Positions 41,354 through 49,825 of a DNA stretch of 52,241 bases are shown here, one piece after another. Positions within the stretch are counted from its first letter, which is position 1, and every line of letters starts with the position of its first letter. Under the pieces are notes generated by a model that ran no database searches, was not told the origin of the DNA, and saw only the letters and a program-made list of their open reading frames with translations. Position numbers and translations under genes: made by a program. This stretch comes from Anaerolineales bacterium (GTDB lineage Bacteria > Chloroflexota > Anaerolineae > Anaerolineales > UBA6663), in assembly GCA_016789175.1 (NCBI GenBank), contig JAEURK010000336.1, positions 1 through 52,241 of the forward strand. Direction: 5' to 3'.

Positions 41354-42982
41354 ATGATGGCGCTTGGCTCCTCGCTCTCCGAACCCCAAACCTACCGTAT
41401 CCTGATTACCGATCCGTTGCCTGAAGCCGGCATCGCGATCCTGCGTGACGCGCCGGACGTCAGCCTGGTGGTCAGCGACCTGCACGGCGAGCCGTTGCGG
41501 GCCGCGATCGGGGACTACGACGCCCTGATCGTGCGCTCAGGCACTGCGGTCGACCGCGCCCTGATCGATCGCGCGACCCGTCTCAAGCTGATCGGTCGCG
41601 CCGGCCAGGCGGTCGACAACATCGATATCCCGGCTGCCACAGCCCGGGGGGTCATGGTGATGAACACCCCTGAGGCCGTGGCGATCGCGACCGCCGAACA
41701 CACCTGGGCCTTGCTGCTTGGGCTATGCCGGCATGTCCCGACAGCCGACCGCTCGGTGCGCGTGGGCAACTGGGATCGCGGCCGCTATCTCGGGATCGAA
41801 CTGAGCGGCAAGACCCTGGGCCTGATCGGTTTCGGCCGCGTCGGGCAACTCGTGGCCGCCCGTGCGCACGCATTCGGATTGCGTGTGGTCGTGTGCGACC
41901 CCTATATCGACGAAGACATCGCCCGCAAAGCCGGCGTGACTCTGATGCCGCTCGATGAGTTGCTTCCCCGCGCCGACATCATCAGCCTGCACGCCTCGCT
42001 CACCGGCGCCCGGCCGGGCCTGATCGGCACGGGCGAGCTGGCCCGCTGCAAGGCGGGTGCGCGGCTGATCAACACGGCCCAGGGCGCGCTGGTCGACGAG
42101 CCGGCCCTGGTCGCGGCCTTACAGAGCGGGCGCCTGGCGGGTGCAGCGTTGGACGTGTTTGCTCAGGAGCCGCCGATCGGATCGCCGCTGCTGACGCTCC
42201 CGAACGTCGTCCTCTCGCCTCGCCTGGGCACATCGACCCAGGAGGCGCAAGGCGTTGTCGCCCGGCAAATCGCCGAGCAGGTACTGGACGCCCTGCGCGG
42301 CCACAACTACCGCAACGTGCTCAATCTGCCCTTCGCTGTCGGGCCTGACTTCCGTTTGATCGGCCCTTATCTGACTCTGGCGGAGAAGCTCGGTTCGTTG
42401 TTGGCGCAGCTTGGCGACCTACCCCCGCGCCGTCTCGAACTTGAAGTCCGGGGCTCAGGGTTGCAGGACATGGTGCGCCCGATCGCCGTCGCAGTCTTGA
42501 CCGGCGTGATGCGTCACCTGACCGACGATACGATCAACTACGTCAACGCGCCGGCTCTGGCAGCGGAGCGCGGGATCCAAATCACCCAGACCCGCGGCTT
42601 CGAGCTGGTCGACTACCCAAACCTGATCTCCGTGCGCGCGCAATGGGACGACGAGGGCGACGACCGAGAGCGTCTTCTGGCCGGCACGATCTTCGGCGGT
42701 AGCGATATCCGATTGGTGCAGATCGACCACATCCGCATGGATGCCCGCCCGTTCGGTCCGGCCTTGATCATGCAAAGCCGAGACGTGCCGGGCTTGATGG
42801 GCGGGGTCGGCTCGCTCCTCGCGCGCCACGACATCAACATCGCCGAATGGCGCCTGGGCCGCGACACCCCGGGCGGGATCGCGCTCTCGGTGCTCAACCT
42901 CGACAGCGTGCCCGCAGACGAGGTTCTCGAGCAACTCCGGGCCCTGCCCCAGGTCGTGGCCGTGCGTCTGGTTTCGCTGTGA
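41354..42982 (+). CDS. SerA-family dehydrogenase with altered catalytic residues
   Basis: The 542-aa protein has the long SerA layout: NAD-dependent 2-hydroxyacid dehydrogenase domain (about 10-325), ASB intervening domain and C-terminal ACT domain (LIMQSRDVPGLMGGVGSLLARHDINIAEW). The nucleotide loop LGLIGFGRVG and substrate-side VRSGT and RAGQAVDNID are present. The catalytic set Arg-Glu-His is broken. The usual NxARGG motif reads INTAQGA (Gln243 for Arg), Glu272 is kept in DVFAQEPP, and the PHLGAST motif reads SPRLGTST (Arg290 for His). Spacings of 29 and 18 residues equal those of human PHGDH. It is therefore either not a normal 3-phosphoglycerate dehydrogenase or not an enzyme. A terminator follows. 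Confidence 0.85.
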   Translation: MMALGSSLSEPQTYRILITDPLPEAGIAILRDAPDVSLVVSDLHGEPLRAAIGDYDALIVRSGTAVDRALIDRATRLKLIGRAGQAVDNIDIPAATARGVMVMNTPEAVAIATAEHTWALLLGLCRHVPTADRSVRVGNWDRGRYLGIELSGKTLGLIGFGRVGQLVAARAHAFGLRVVVCDPYIDEDIARKAGVTLMPLDELLPRADIISLHASLTGARPGLIGTGELARCKAGARLINTAQGALVDEPALVAALQSGRLAGAALDVFAQEPPIGSPLLTLPNVVLSPRLGTSTQEAQGVVARQIAEQVLDALRGHNYRNVLNLPFAVGPDFRLIGPYLTLAEKLGSLLAQLGDLPPRRLELEVRGSGLQDMVRPIAVAVLTGVMRHLTDDTINYVNAPALAAERGIQITQTRGFELVDYPNLISVRAQWDDEGDDRERLLAGTIFGGSDIRLVQIDHIRMDARPFGPALIMQSRDVPGLMGGVGSLLARHDINIAEWRLGRDTPGGIALSVLNLDSVPADEVLEQLRALPQVVAVRLVSL

Positions 42983-43014
42983 CGCGTTCTCGCTCAAGGT
43001 AAAGGCCATTGCAG

Positions 43015-43038
43015 CTCCGGTGAACAACCGGGGGTTTT
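43015..43038 (+). terminator. Rho-independent terminator of the SerA-like gene
   Basis: CTCCGGT (43015-43021) and ACCGGGG (43027-43033) form a 7-bp stem with one wobble and a GAACA loop, followed by GTTTTG. It lies 33 bp after the stop. Confidence 0.6.
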
Positions 43039-43162
43039 GCCACGTCGTTGACCAGCTCAGCACGAACCATCTCAAATCGCGCAAACTCCCTTCGATTCGG
43101 TAAATCCGTGTAACTGATTGCCCTGTGGGAGAAGACTGGCCCACGAGGTCAAGACGCGAATG

Positions 43163-43339
43163 CCTGTGCTCATGGCCAGGGCTATCGCGTCTTATTCGCG
43201 AGGACCGGGTTCTTGGCCACGAATTGATACGAATTCTCACGAAAGGGGATCGTTCGTGCCAATTCGTTTCAATTCGTGAAATTCGTGGCGTAAATCGCGC
43301 CGTTTCACGTTAGATGCGTTAGCCCTGTGCTCATGGCCA
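43163..43339. repeat. 16-bp direct repeats flanking the palindromic element
   Basis: CCTGTGCTCATGGCCA occurs identically at 43163-43178 and 43324-43339, start to start 161 bp. The segment between them contains the nested palindrome 43216-43289. The layout resembles a short non-autonomous insertion, although 16 bp is long for a target duplication. Confidence 0.55.
43216..43289. repeat. Repeat family B, nested palindromic element
   Basis: GCCACGAATT (43216-43225) and AATTCGTGGC (43280-43289) are perfect inverted arms. Inside, GATACGAATT (43226-43235) faces AATTCGTTTC (43261-43270), 9 of 10 complementary. The inner part (43246-43272) recurs inverted at 29313-29339. The AT content is higher than in the surrounding genes. 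Confidence 0.6.
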
Positions 43340-43369
43340 CCAACGGACGGCGCGGCCGATCACGGCGTC

Positions 43370-43375
43370 TATAAT
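43370..43375 (+). promoter_or_regulatory. TATAAT box before the membrane glycosyltransferase gene
   Basis: A perfect TATAAT lies at 43370-43375, about 90 bp before the chosen ATG at 43467. No good -35 is seen 16-18 bp upstream. Confidence 0.35.
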
Positions 43376-43466
43376 GCATAGGCCTAACCAGCACAATAAC
43401 ATTATCAGGGGGTGCTCCGTAGTCCAGATCCGGGCGGAACACGGACTACCTCGAGTGCCTGTCTTC

Positions 43467-45974
43467 ATGCCTCCTCGCGCAACCCAGACTGCCCGCGTTC
43501 GGCCAACTTGTTATTGGCCACTGGCAGTCCTGATCCTGGTCGTGGCCTTTGGGCTCCGGACCTATCAACTCGACACATTGCCGCCGGCTCTGTACTTCGA
43601 CGAAGGGTATTACGGGCTAGATGCGCTCCGCAGCCTGCAGGACGGCCAATGGCGGGTGTTCTACGGCGCCAACAATGGCCGAGAACCGCTCTTCATCTAT
43701 CTCCTGGCCGCAAGTTATTCCGCACTGGGCGTAAGCCTCTGGTCGCAACACCTCGTGTCGGCCTTCGCCGGTGTCATCGCTGTGGCCGCAACTTATCGGT
43801 TGACTCGGACCCTCTTGTCCGATGACATTGATCGGGCCTGGGTTGCCTGGCTGGCGGCCGCGGCCCTCGCCACGCAACTGTGGCCGGTGTTGCTGTCGCG
43901 CGACGGTTTTCGGGCGTTTTTGGCGGTGCCGGCCAGCGGCCTCACGGTCTGGCTCCTGTGGCGAAGCTGGATCGCGCCTTCGCCTCGTCGAGCGCTCGTG
44001 GCCGGCATCGCGATGGGTCTGAGTCTGTACACCTATCTGACAGCGCGCGTGCTGCCGGTGGTCTGGGCCCTCTTCGTCGTCCTCGAAATCGTACTGACGC
44101 TGTCGCGCAAGGGCGACGGCCACCGGGCCATCGGGGCCCGTTTGCGAGATTTATTGATCATCGCTGCCACAGCCCTGGTTGTGTTCGGGCCGCTGGCCTT
44201 GTTCTTTGTCGAGAACCCCGCGCTCTTCGCCCAGCGTGCCGGCGACGTCAGCATCCTCAACGGGAGGGAGGGCGTTCCCGGCTGGCGCGCCATGCTCGAC
44301 AATGCGGTCCTGGTGGCCCGGATGTTTGTCGATCACGGGGATCTCAACCCCCGCCATAATTTCCCGGGTCGACCTGCGCTCGATGCACTTTGGGCCGTGG
44401 GCTTTTGGATCGGCCTGGCCGTGTGCGCTTTTGAATGGCGCCGACCGATACACCGTTGGCTGTTGCTCTGGCTGGGAGCGATGTTGGCGCCCACCTTGAT
44501 CTCGACCGAGGCGCCGCACTTCCTGCGCAGCGTCGGCGCGATGCCGCCGGTCATGGTCGTATCGGCCATTGGACTATGGCGACTGGCACTTCGTCTCAAC
44601 CGCGTCGCGCGCTTCGCCCCGTTCCGGGTAGGCTTGGCAATGGTCCTGCTTGGTCTGACAGTCAGCGGCGTCTGGACCAGTGTTGACTACTTTGGTCGCT
44701 GGGCGACCGATCCGGCGCTGAACTCCGGCCTCGGATTCGAGACCCCCGTCAGCCGCGCTGCCGAAGAGACCCTCCGATTGGCCGGCGAAGGCGACGTGAT
44801 CGTCTCGTCTCGGCTCTTCCATCACCCGGCCTTTCGACTGGCCCTGGAAGCCGGCCTGCGTCCGACACCCGGGCTCTGGGCCGACCGCGATGCGGCCCGT
44901 TCGCTCAGCCGAATCCGGCTGGCCCCGGCGCTGACCTCCGGCCAATCGGATCTCGGGTGGGTGGCCCTTTGGCTGCAATCCGATGGCACCTGGCGGACGG
45001 CGCCGGTCGATGCCGGGGTCTCCCTATCGACGGAGGCAGGGGCCGCCGACGGACCCTTCTTCGAGACGATCACGACAGACAGCAGACTCTATCGAGATGT
45101 CACCCCCCCCACCGTGGTCGACATCCCCGTCGGCGATGATGTGCTGCTGTGGGGCTACGAGGCCCCGGCTGTCCAAGCGGTATCCGGTGGCACGGTCACC
45201 GTTCGCCTCTTCTGGAAGAGCCTGGCGTTCTCAAACCGCGATCACGTCGTGTTCGCTCAACTCCAATCGGTGCCCGATTTCGGAGTGCTTGGGCAATTCG
45301 ACCGACAACCTCTGGAGGGCGTCTCCCGGATCACACTCTGGCGCCCCGACGAAGTTGTCGTCGAGTCCTATACGTTTGTTGTGCCACCCGAGGCCACACC
45401 CGGTAAGCTCATTGTGATAACCGGGCTCTATGAGCCCACCACCCTCGTCCGTCTCCCGGTAACCCTGCCCGACGGTTCGACCGGGGACCATGTCCGAGTC
45501 GGGGTCACCCTGGTGGGCGAGCCAGCAGCCGCTCCACAGCCGGCTGAAGCGCTGACGTATGTATCAAGCGATGTGACCCAAATCCGGCTCGAAGGCGCAG
45601 GCCTGCCCAACACGCCTCTGTATCCGGGTGACTTCCTGGATCTGATGCTCATGTGGCGCACCGGGCAGACACCCGCCATTGACTACACGGTCTTCGTGCA
45701 CCTACTCAACGCCCAGGGCGAACTCGTGGCGCAAGCCGACTCTCAGCCGATGGGTGGTCGAGCCCCCACGTCACTCTGGCAGCCGCTGGAGCGCATCCGC
45801 GATCCGCATGCCCTGAACCTGCCCGCCGATTTGGCGACGGGGGAGTATCGGGTCGCCATCGGCCTGTACAATTCGGCGACGGGCGAGCGATTGGCCTGGC
45901 TCGATGAGGCGGGGAGCCTGCAGGCTGACAATCGTATTGTGCTCCCCACGCCGGTCCTTGTCACTACACCATGA
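43467..45974 (+). CDS. ArnT/GT39-like membrane glycosyltransferase with beta-sandwich tail
   Basis: The protein of about 835 aa has some ten membrane helices in its first 450 residues and a large outward soluble tail. The first external loop holds FDEGYYGLDAL with Asp45-Glu46, the acidic pair of polyprenyl-phosphate-sugar transferases (PMT/ArnT type), and NNGREPLFIYLLA follows. The tail has two beta-sandwich modules (VLLWGYEAPAVQAVSGGTVTVRLFWKS; IRLEGAGLPNTPLYPGDFLDLMLMWR) ending in GEYRVAIGLYNSATGERL. A longer frame starts at 43374, but that ATG overlaps a TATAAT box, so a later start is preferred. The stop overlaps the next start as ATGA. The sugar and acceptor are unknown. Confidence 0.82.
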   Translation: MPPRATQTARVRPTCYWPLAVLILVVAFGLRTYQLDTLPPALYFDEGYYGLDALRSLQDGQWRVFYGANNGREPLFIYLLAASYSALGVSLWSQHLVSAFAGVIAVAATYRLTRTLLSDDIDRAWVAWLAAAALATQLWPVLLSRDGFRAFLAVPASGLTVWLLWRSWIAPSPRRALVAGIAMGLSLYTYLTARVLPVVWALFVVLEIVLTLSRKGDGHRAIGARLRDLLIIAATALVVFGPLALFFVENPALFAQRAGDVSILNGREGVPGWRAMLDNAVLVARMFVDHGDLNPRHNFPGRPALDALWAVGFWIGLAVCAFEWRRPIHRWLLLWLGAMLAPTLISTEAPHFLRSVGAMPPVMVVSAIGLWRLALRLNRVARFAPFRVGLAMVLLGLTVSGVWTSVDYFGRWATDPALNSGLGFETPVSRAAEETLRLAGEGDVIVSSRLFHHPAFRLALEAGLRPTPGLWADRDAARSLSRIRLAPALTSGQSDLGWVALWLQSDGTWRTAPVDAGVSLSTEAGAADGPFFETITTDSRLYRDVTPPTVVDIPVGDDVLLWGYEAPAVQAVSGGTVTVRLFWKSLAFSNRDHVVFAQLQSVPDFGVLGQFDRQPLEGVSRITLWRPDEVVVESYTFVVPPEATPGKLIVITGLYEPTTLVRLPVTLPDGSTGDHVRVGVTLVGEPAAAPQPAEALTYVSSDVTQIRLEGAGLPNTPLYPGDFLDLMLMWRTGQTPAIDYTVFVHLLNAQGELVAQADSQPMGGRAPTSLWQPLERIRDPHALNLPADLATGEYRVAIGLYNSATGERLAWLDEAGSLQADNRIVLPTPVLVTTP

Positions 45975-48900
45975 CCTCACGCCGACGATCACCCGCAACA
46001 GCAACAGCACGCCGACCCGGCGTGATGCAATCCCATTGGGACACCGTTATCCTGGCGCTGGCATTGGTGCCGATGCTTTGGCCGTTGATCGAACACGGTC
46101 TGTCGGTGTCGGCCGATGGCGCCTTGCATGTGATGCGGCTGCTGGCCCTGGATACCTATGTGCGCCAGGGCGAGTTGCTGCCGCGCTGGGCCCCGGACCT
46201 GGTTGGAGGCTTCGGCTACCCCGTCTTCAACTTCTATGGCCCGGCCAGCTATTATCTGGCCGAGATCCCCAGGCTGCTGGGCTTTGACGCGTTTCAAAGC
46301 GTCGCGATCGCCTTCGGTTTGATGCTGATCGGTGCTGCGTTAGGCATGCGCGCCTTCGTGCGCGCAGTCGTGGCCGACGGGCTATCGGATGAGGCCGCTC
46401 GCTGGGCCGGATTGGTCGGCGCCGTCGCTTACGGCTATACGCCCTATCTGCTTCAGAACGCCTACCTGAGAAGCGCTATCGGCGAGGTGGCCGCGCAGGC
46501 GCTCCTCCCCTGGATCTTGTGGGCTTATCACAACCTGGCCTGCGCACCACGACCGGCTCGATACTTTGTGCCCGCCACCTTGCTGCTGGGCGGCCTCGCG
46601 ATCGCGCACAATATCACCCTCATCCTGTTCCCGCCGGTGCTGGTCGCCTATGTCGGCGTGATCTGGTGGCGCCAGGGGCGTCAACCGGCGCGGGCGCTCT
46701 GGTTGTCAACGGCCGGGCTGGCTGCGGTCGCTGTGAGCGCCTTCTTCTGGGTTCCGTTGCTGACTGAGCGCGGCCTGCTGTCCAGCTATGCCTATGGGCT
46801 CTCCGCCAGCTTGCTCATCCCGGAGAACATCTGGACCTGGACGAACTTCATCGATCTCAACCTGGCCTTCCGCTACAACCTGACCGACATCCCCTTCAAA
46901 ATGGGCCTCCTACAGCTGGGGTTGGCGGTCGCGGGCGGTCTGGCGCTGGTTCGGCGACGCGTGGAGTGGGGCTTCTGGATCGTCATAGCGATCATCTATG
47001 CGCTCTTCGCCGGTCAATGGCTCCAGGGCGTGTGGACCCAGACCGAGGTCCTGCAGGTCATCCAATTCCCGTGGCGGGTGTTGGTGGTGACGTCGCTGGC
47101 ATTCGCGTTCCTGGCCACGGGTCTGGTGGTTTTGGTGGCCCATCGGCCCGGTCAGGCCACCGCCGTTGGCGCGTTGATCATCGGCGCGGTCATGGTCTGC
47201 CAGGCCCCGCGAGTCACAGCCGCCCCCTTGGCGCCGCCGCTGGCAGAGCGATTGCTGGTAAGCAGCGTCAACACCTTTGAGGTCAACACGGGCGCCTGGG
47301 GCACAGGCTCTGCCCGCGAGTTCATGCCGCGTTGGGTGGTCGACCTGGCCCTCGATCGTGCGACGGTCCCGGCCACGCGCGTGCCCGACCGGGTCGTCGT
47401 CGAAAGCGCCGGCCTGTGGTCGACACGTCTGCACGTGGAAGCTACCGAGCCTTCGACCCTGTTACTCACCGACTTCTATTTTCCGGGTTGGACCGCCACG
47501 ACCGAACAAGGGCAGGAGCTGCCCGTGCGGGCGTCGACCACGCTGGGTCTGCTGACAGTCGATGTGCCGGCCGGCGATTACGCGTTGGACGTCACCTGGG
47601 CGGCCACGGCCTCCCGGCGCTGGGCCGACTGGACGAGCCTGGCGGCGCTGATCCTATTGATCGCCTGGGGCTTTGGATATGGGCGCCGAGACCGCGCCGT
47701 CACCTCCACGGCAGCGGTCCTGCTGGCGATCGGGCTGCTTGGCACCCTCGTGACCTCATTGCCTCGCAGACAACTCCAACTGGGTCCACCACCGGTGGCG
47801 GATGTGATGCCTGGCGCACTTCGGCTGGCCGGGTTCGGCGCGGAGCGCGCGCGGGATGACACCGTGATCTTGCACCCGTACTGGTTCGTCACGTCCCCGT
47901 TGCCGGATCTACTCATGACCTGGGCGTTGCAAACTCCTGAGGGAGTGCCGGTGGCGACCATTCAGGCGACTCCGGTGTATGGCAGCCGACAGACAACGGA
48001 CTGGCCCGCCGGCACGCTGGTAGACGATCGCTATCAGGTCCAATTGCCGGGCGGGCTGGCGGAGGGCGATTACCAGGTCGTCCTGAGCCTCTCTGCGATT
48101 GCGGAGCCAACAGAAGTGCTGGTCGAAGCCCAACGGGTCGCCACCATCCACCTGGCCGCGTCCTCCGCACCGGTGCCTGAGGCGCTCGAGCCTGTCGCGT
48201 TGCTGAACAACGCCATCGATCTGGGGCCGATCGGGCTGGAGATCAACGGCCGGCGTGTCGAAGCAGCCGCAGGCGAATGGATCGTGGCCCGGGCCGGCGA
48301 CGCGCTTCGGCTGGATCTGGCGTGGCGCCCGGTTCGCGGACTGTTTGAACGCGTCAAAAGTTTCGCGCATCTCGTGAACGGATCGCTTTCCACTGCCAAA
48401 AGCGACCAGACCATGGGCACCCACTTTGCCCCGGCCAACCTCTGGAACATCGGATTGTGGCAGCACGATATCCATGAGATGTGGATCAGCCGCGATCCAC
48501 GCGGCGGCGTGTATGAGATGATCGTCGGCGCCTACGTCATCACGGACGTCACGCGCAATGAACTGGCAATGTGGACACCGGCGGACACGCAACTGCCGCT
48601 GCGCGGCGACTCCGTGGTCATGCTGCGGATCAAGGTATTGAGCGGAGAGGCGCCAAGTCGTGCCCCCGCGATCGCGGCTCTGGGCGATTTCGCCGATCTG
48701 ATCTCGGCAGACGTGGCGCCCCCGACCACGCCGATCCGTGCTGGGTCATCCATCGTGATTCGGCTGACCTACCGCGCTCGGGCCGGAACACCGGCGGATC
48801 TCACGCAGTTCGTTCACGTCTATGACCCCGCCGCCGGGCTGATTGGTCAGGCTGATGGCCCGCCAGTCGGTGGACTCAACCCGACCACCTCGTGGCAACC

Positions 48901-49084
48901 CGGCGAGATGATCCAGGATCAACTGACTGTCACCCTTTCACCGACCGCGCCGCCCGGTTCGTATGCGATCCTCTTTGGTTTGTACGACCCCGTCACGGGA
49001 GCCCGGGCACCCGTGACAGCTCCCGACGGCACGCCCTCGCCCGAGCAGACCGTCCAGATCGGTGTCATTGACTTGCAGCCCTGA
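45971..49084 (+). CDS. Giant polytopic membrane protein, PTPS-related type, with beta-sandwich tail
   Basis: The 1037-aa protein has about twelve membrane helices (residues 20-440 plus one near 570) and a C-terminal soluble part. The opening SADGALHVMRLLALDTYVRQGELLPRWAPDLVGGFGYPVFNFYGP fits membrane proteins annotated as 6-pyruvoyl-tetrahydropterin synthase-related, probably GT-C glycosyltransferases with the acidic residue in ADGALH. The tail carries modules like those of the upstream protein (PADLTQFVHVYDPAAGLIGQAD, PPGSYAILFGLYDPVTGAR). Translation is coupled to that gene by a 4-bp overlap, so the two probably work on the same surface glycan. No pterin role is implied. Confidence 0.8.
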   Translation: MTSRRRSPATATARRPGVMQSHWDTVILALALVPMLWPLIEHGLSVSADGALHVMRLLALDTYVRQGELLPRWAPDLVGGFGYPVFNFYGPASYYLAEIPRLLGFDAFQSVAIAFGLMLIGAALGMRAFVRAVVADGLSDEAARWAGLVGAVAYGYTPYLLQNAYLRSAIGEVAAQALLPWILWAYHNLACAPRPARYFVPATLLLGGLAIAHNITLILFPPVLVAYVGVIWWRQGRQPARALWLSTAGLAAVAVSAFFWVPLLTERGLLSSYAYGLSASLLIPENIWTWTNFIDLNLAFRYNLTDIPFKMGLLQLGLAVAGGLALVRRRVEWGFWIVIAIIYALFAGQWLQGVWTQTEVLQVIQFPWRVLVVTSLAFAFLATGLVVLVAHRPGQATAVGALIIGAVMVCQAPRVTAAPLAPPLAERLLVSSVNTFEVNTGAWGTGSAREFMPRWVVDLALDRATVPATRVPDRVVVESAGLWSTRLHVEATEPSTLLLTDFYFPGWTATTEQGQELPVRASTTLGLLTVDVPAGDYALDVTWAATASRRWADWTSLAALILLIAWGFGYGRRDRAVTSTAAVLLAIGLLGTLVTSLPRRQLQLGPPPVADVMPGALRLAGFGAERARDDTVILHPYWFVTSPLPDLLMTWALQTPEGVPVATIQATPVYGSRQTTDWPAGTLVDDRYQVQLPGGLAEGDYQVVLSLSAIAEPTEVLVEAQRVATIHLAASSAPVPEALEPVALLNNAIDLGPIGLEINGRRVEAAAGEWIVARAGDALRLDLAWRPVRGLFERVKSFAHLVNGSLSTAKSDQTMGTHFAPANLWNIGLWQHDIHEMWISRDPRGGVYEMIVGAYVITDVTRNELAMWTPADTQLPLRGDSVVMLRIKVLSGEAPSRAPAIAALGDFADLISADVAPPTTPIRAGSSIVIRLTYRARAGTPADLTQFVHVYDPAAGLIGQADGPPVGGLNPTTSWQPGEMIQDQLTVTLSPTAPPGSYAILFGLYDPVTGARAPVTAPDGTPSPEQTVQIGVIDLQP

Positions 49085-49152
49085 GTGGGTAATGTGGACT
49101 TTCGGAGTCGAGATTGTGCAGGCTGAACGATTTTAAGGTGATCACCTCCGGG

Positions 49153-49181
49153 TTGACAGTCCTCACCCGTTCGTGTAACAT
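49153..49181 (+). promoter_or_regulatory. Promoter of the GNAT-kinase-regulator operon
   Basis: A perfect TTGACA (49153-49158) and TAACAT (49176-49181) are separated by 17 bp. Transcription would start near 49188, giving a leader of about 70 bases. Confidence 0.65.
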
Positions 49182-49187
49182 CCTTTA

Positions 49188-49258
49188 TTGGTTGAACAGC
49201 ATACCCATATTGGGCCACGAAGCCCTGATCACCAACGTGGTCAGGGCTTTATTTTGTC
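49188..49258 (+). promoter_or_regulatory. Structured leader: attenuator or short RNA
   Basis: The predicted 70-base leader ends with an intrinsic terminator-like hairpin (49221-49248 plus T-rich tail) touching the GNAT start codon. A competing pairing is possible between GGCCACG (49213-49219) and CGTGGTC (49236-49242), which would break the terminator's right arm. This looks like an attenuation switch; alternatively the promoter and terminator delimit a small RNA of about 68 bases. Confidence 0.45.
49221..49255 (+). terminator. Intrinsic terminator directly upstream of a start codon
   Basis: AGCCCTGATCAC (49221-49232) pairs with GTGGTCAGGGCT (49237-49248) over 12 bp with one wobble and a CAAC loop, followed by TTATTTTGT. 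The ATG of the GNAT gene is at 49259. Confidence 0.65.
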
Positions 49259-49825
49259 ATGATCAGGACGCGCGAAGTCACTGTCACCTATCTCGAGATG
49301 TTGAGCCCGGCCGATTTGCGCCCGTCTCAGCGCCGAGTAATCGATTTCAACGTGGTTCGAGTCGCTGAACCCGCCCCGGAGTTCGCGCGCTTTTTGTATA
49401 CGGCGATCGGCTCGAAGTGGTATTGGATCGACCGCCTGCCCTGGGCGTTGGCCGAATGGCAGGCCCATGTCGCCCGTCCAGAGGTCGAAACCTGGGTCGG
49501 CTACGTTAACGGAACGCCGTGTGGTTACTTCGAACTGGAGTGCGAACCCGGGCCTGAGGTGCAGGTGACGTACTTTGGACTCCTGGCTTCCTACATCGGG
49601 CGCGGCCTGGGCGGGCAGTTGTTGACGGCCGCCGTCCAGCGCGCCTGGGCGTTGAGTCCCCGACGCGTGTGGGTGCACACCTGTACGCTCGACGGTCCGA
49701 CTGCGTTGGCCAACTACCAGGCCCGCGGCTTCCGGGTGTATAAACGAGAGACTGCCAACCGCGAGCTCGACGAGACGCCGCCCGAGCCCTGGCCGGGGGC
49801 AGTGCGGAACGGCGGGTCAGCATGA
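49259..49825 (+). CDS. GNAT family N-acetyltransferase
   Basis: The 188-aa protein has WVGYVNGTPCGYFELE (strands 2-3), VQVTYFGLLASYIGRGLGGQLL (strand 4 and the acetyl-CoA loop, GRGLGG) and VHTCTLDGPTALANYQARGF. It resembles GNATs of the YP_ Rhodospirillum/Anaerolineae type with an N-terminal EMLSPADLRP segment, but I cannot name the substrate. The start codon directly follows a terminator-like hairpin. The stop overlaps the histidine kinase start by 4 bp, so both are coupled. Confidence 0.85.
   Translation: MIRTREVTVTYLEMLSPADLRPSQRRVIDFNVVRVAEPAPEFARFLYTAIGSKWYWIDRLPWALAEWQAHVARPEVETWVGYVNGTPCGYFELECEPGPEVQVTYFGLLASYIGRGLGGQLLTAAVQRAWALSPRRVWVHTCTLDGPTALANYQARGFRVYKRETANRELDETPPEPWPGAVRNGGSA

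Noticed and set aside
49221-49255. The leader hairpin as an ANTAR target
   Set aside because: ANTAR targets have two hairpins with six-base loops; this one has a four-base CAAC loop and no matching first hairpin was found.
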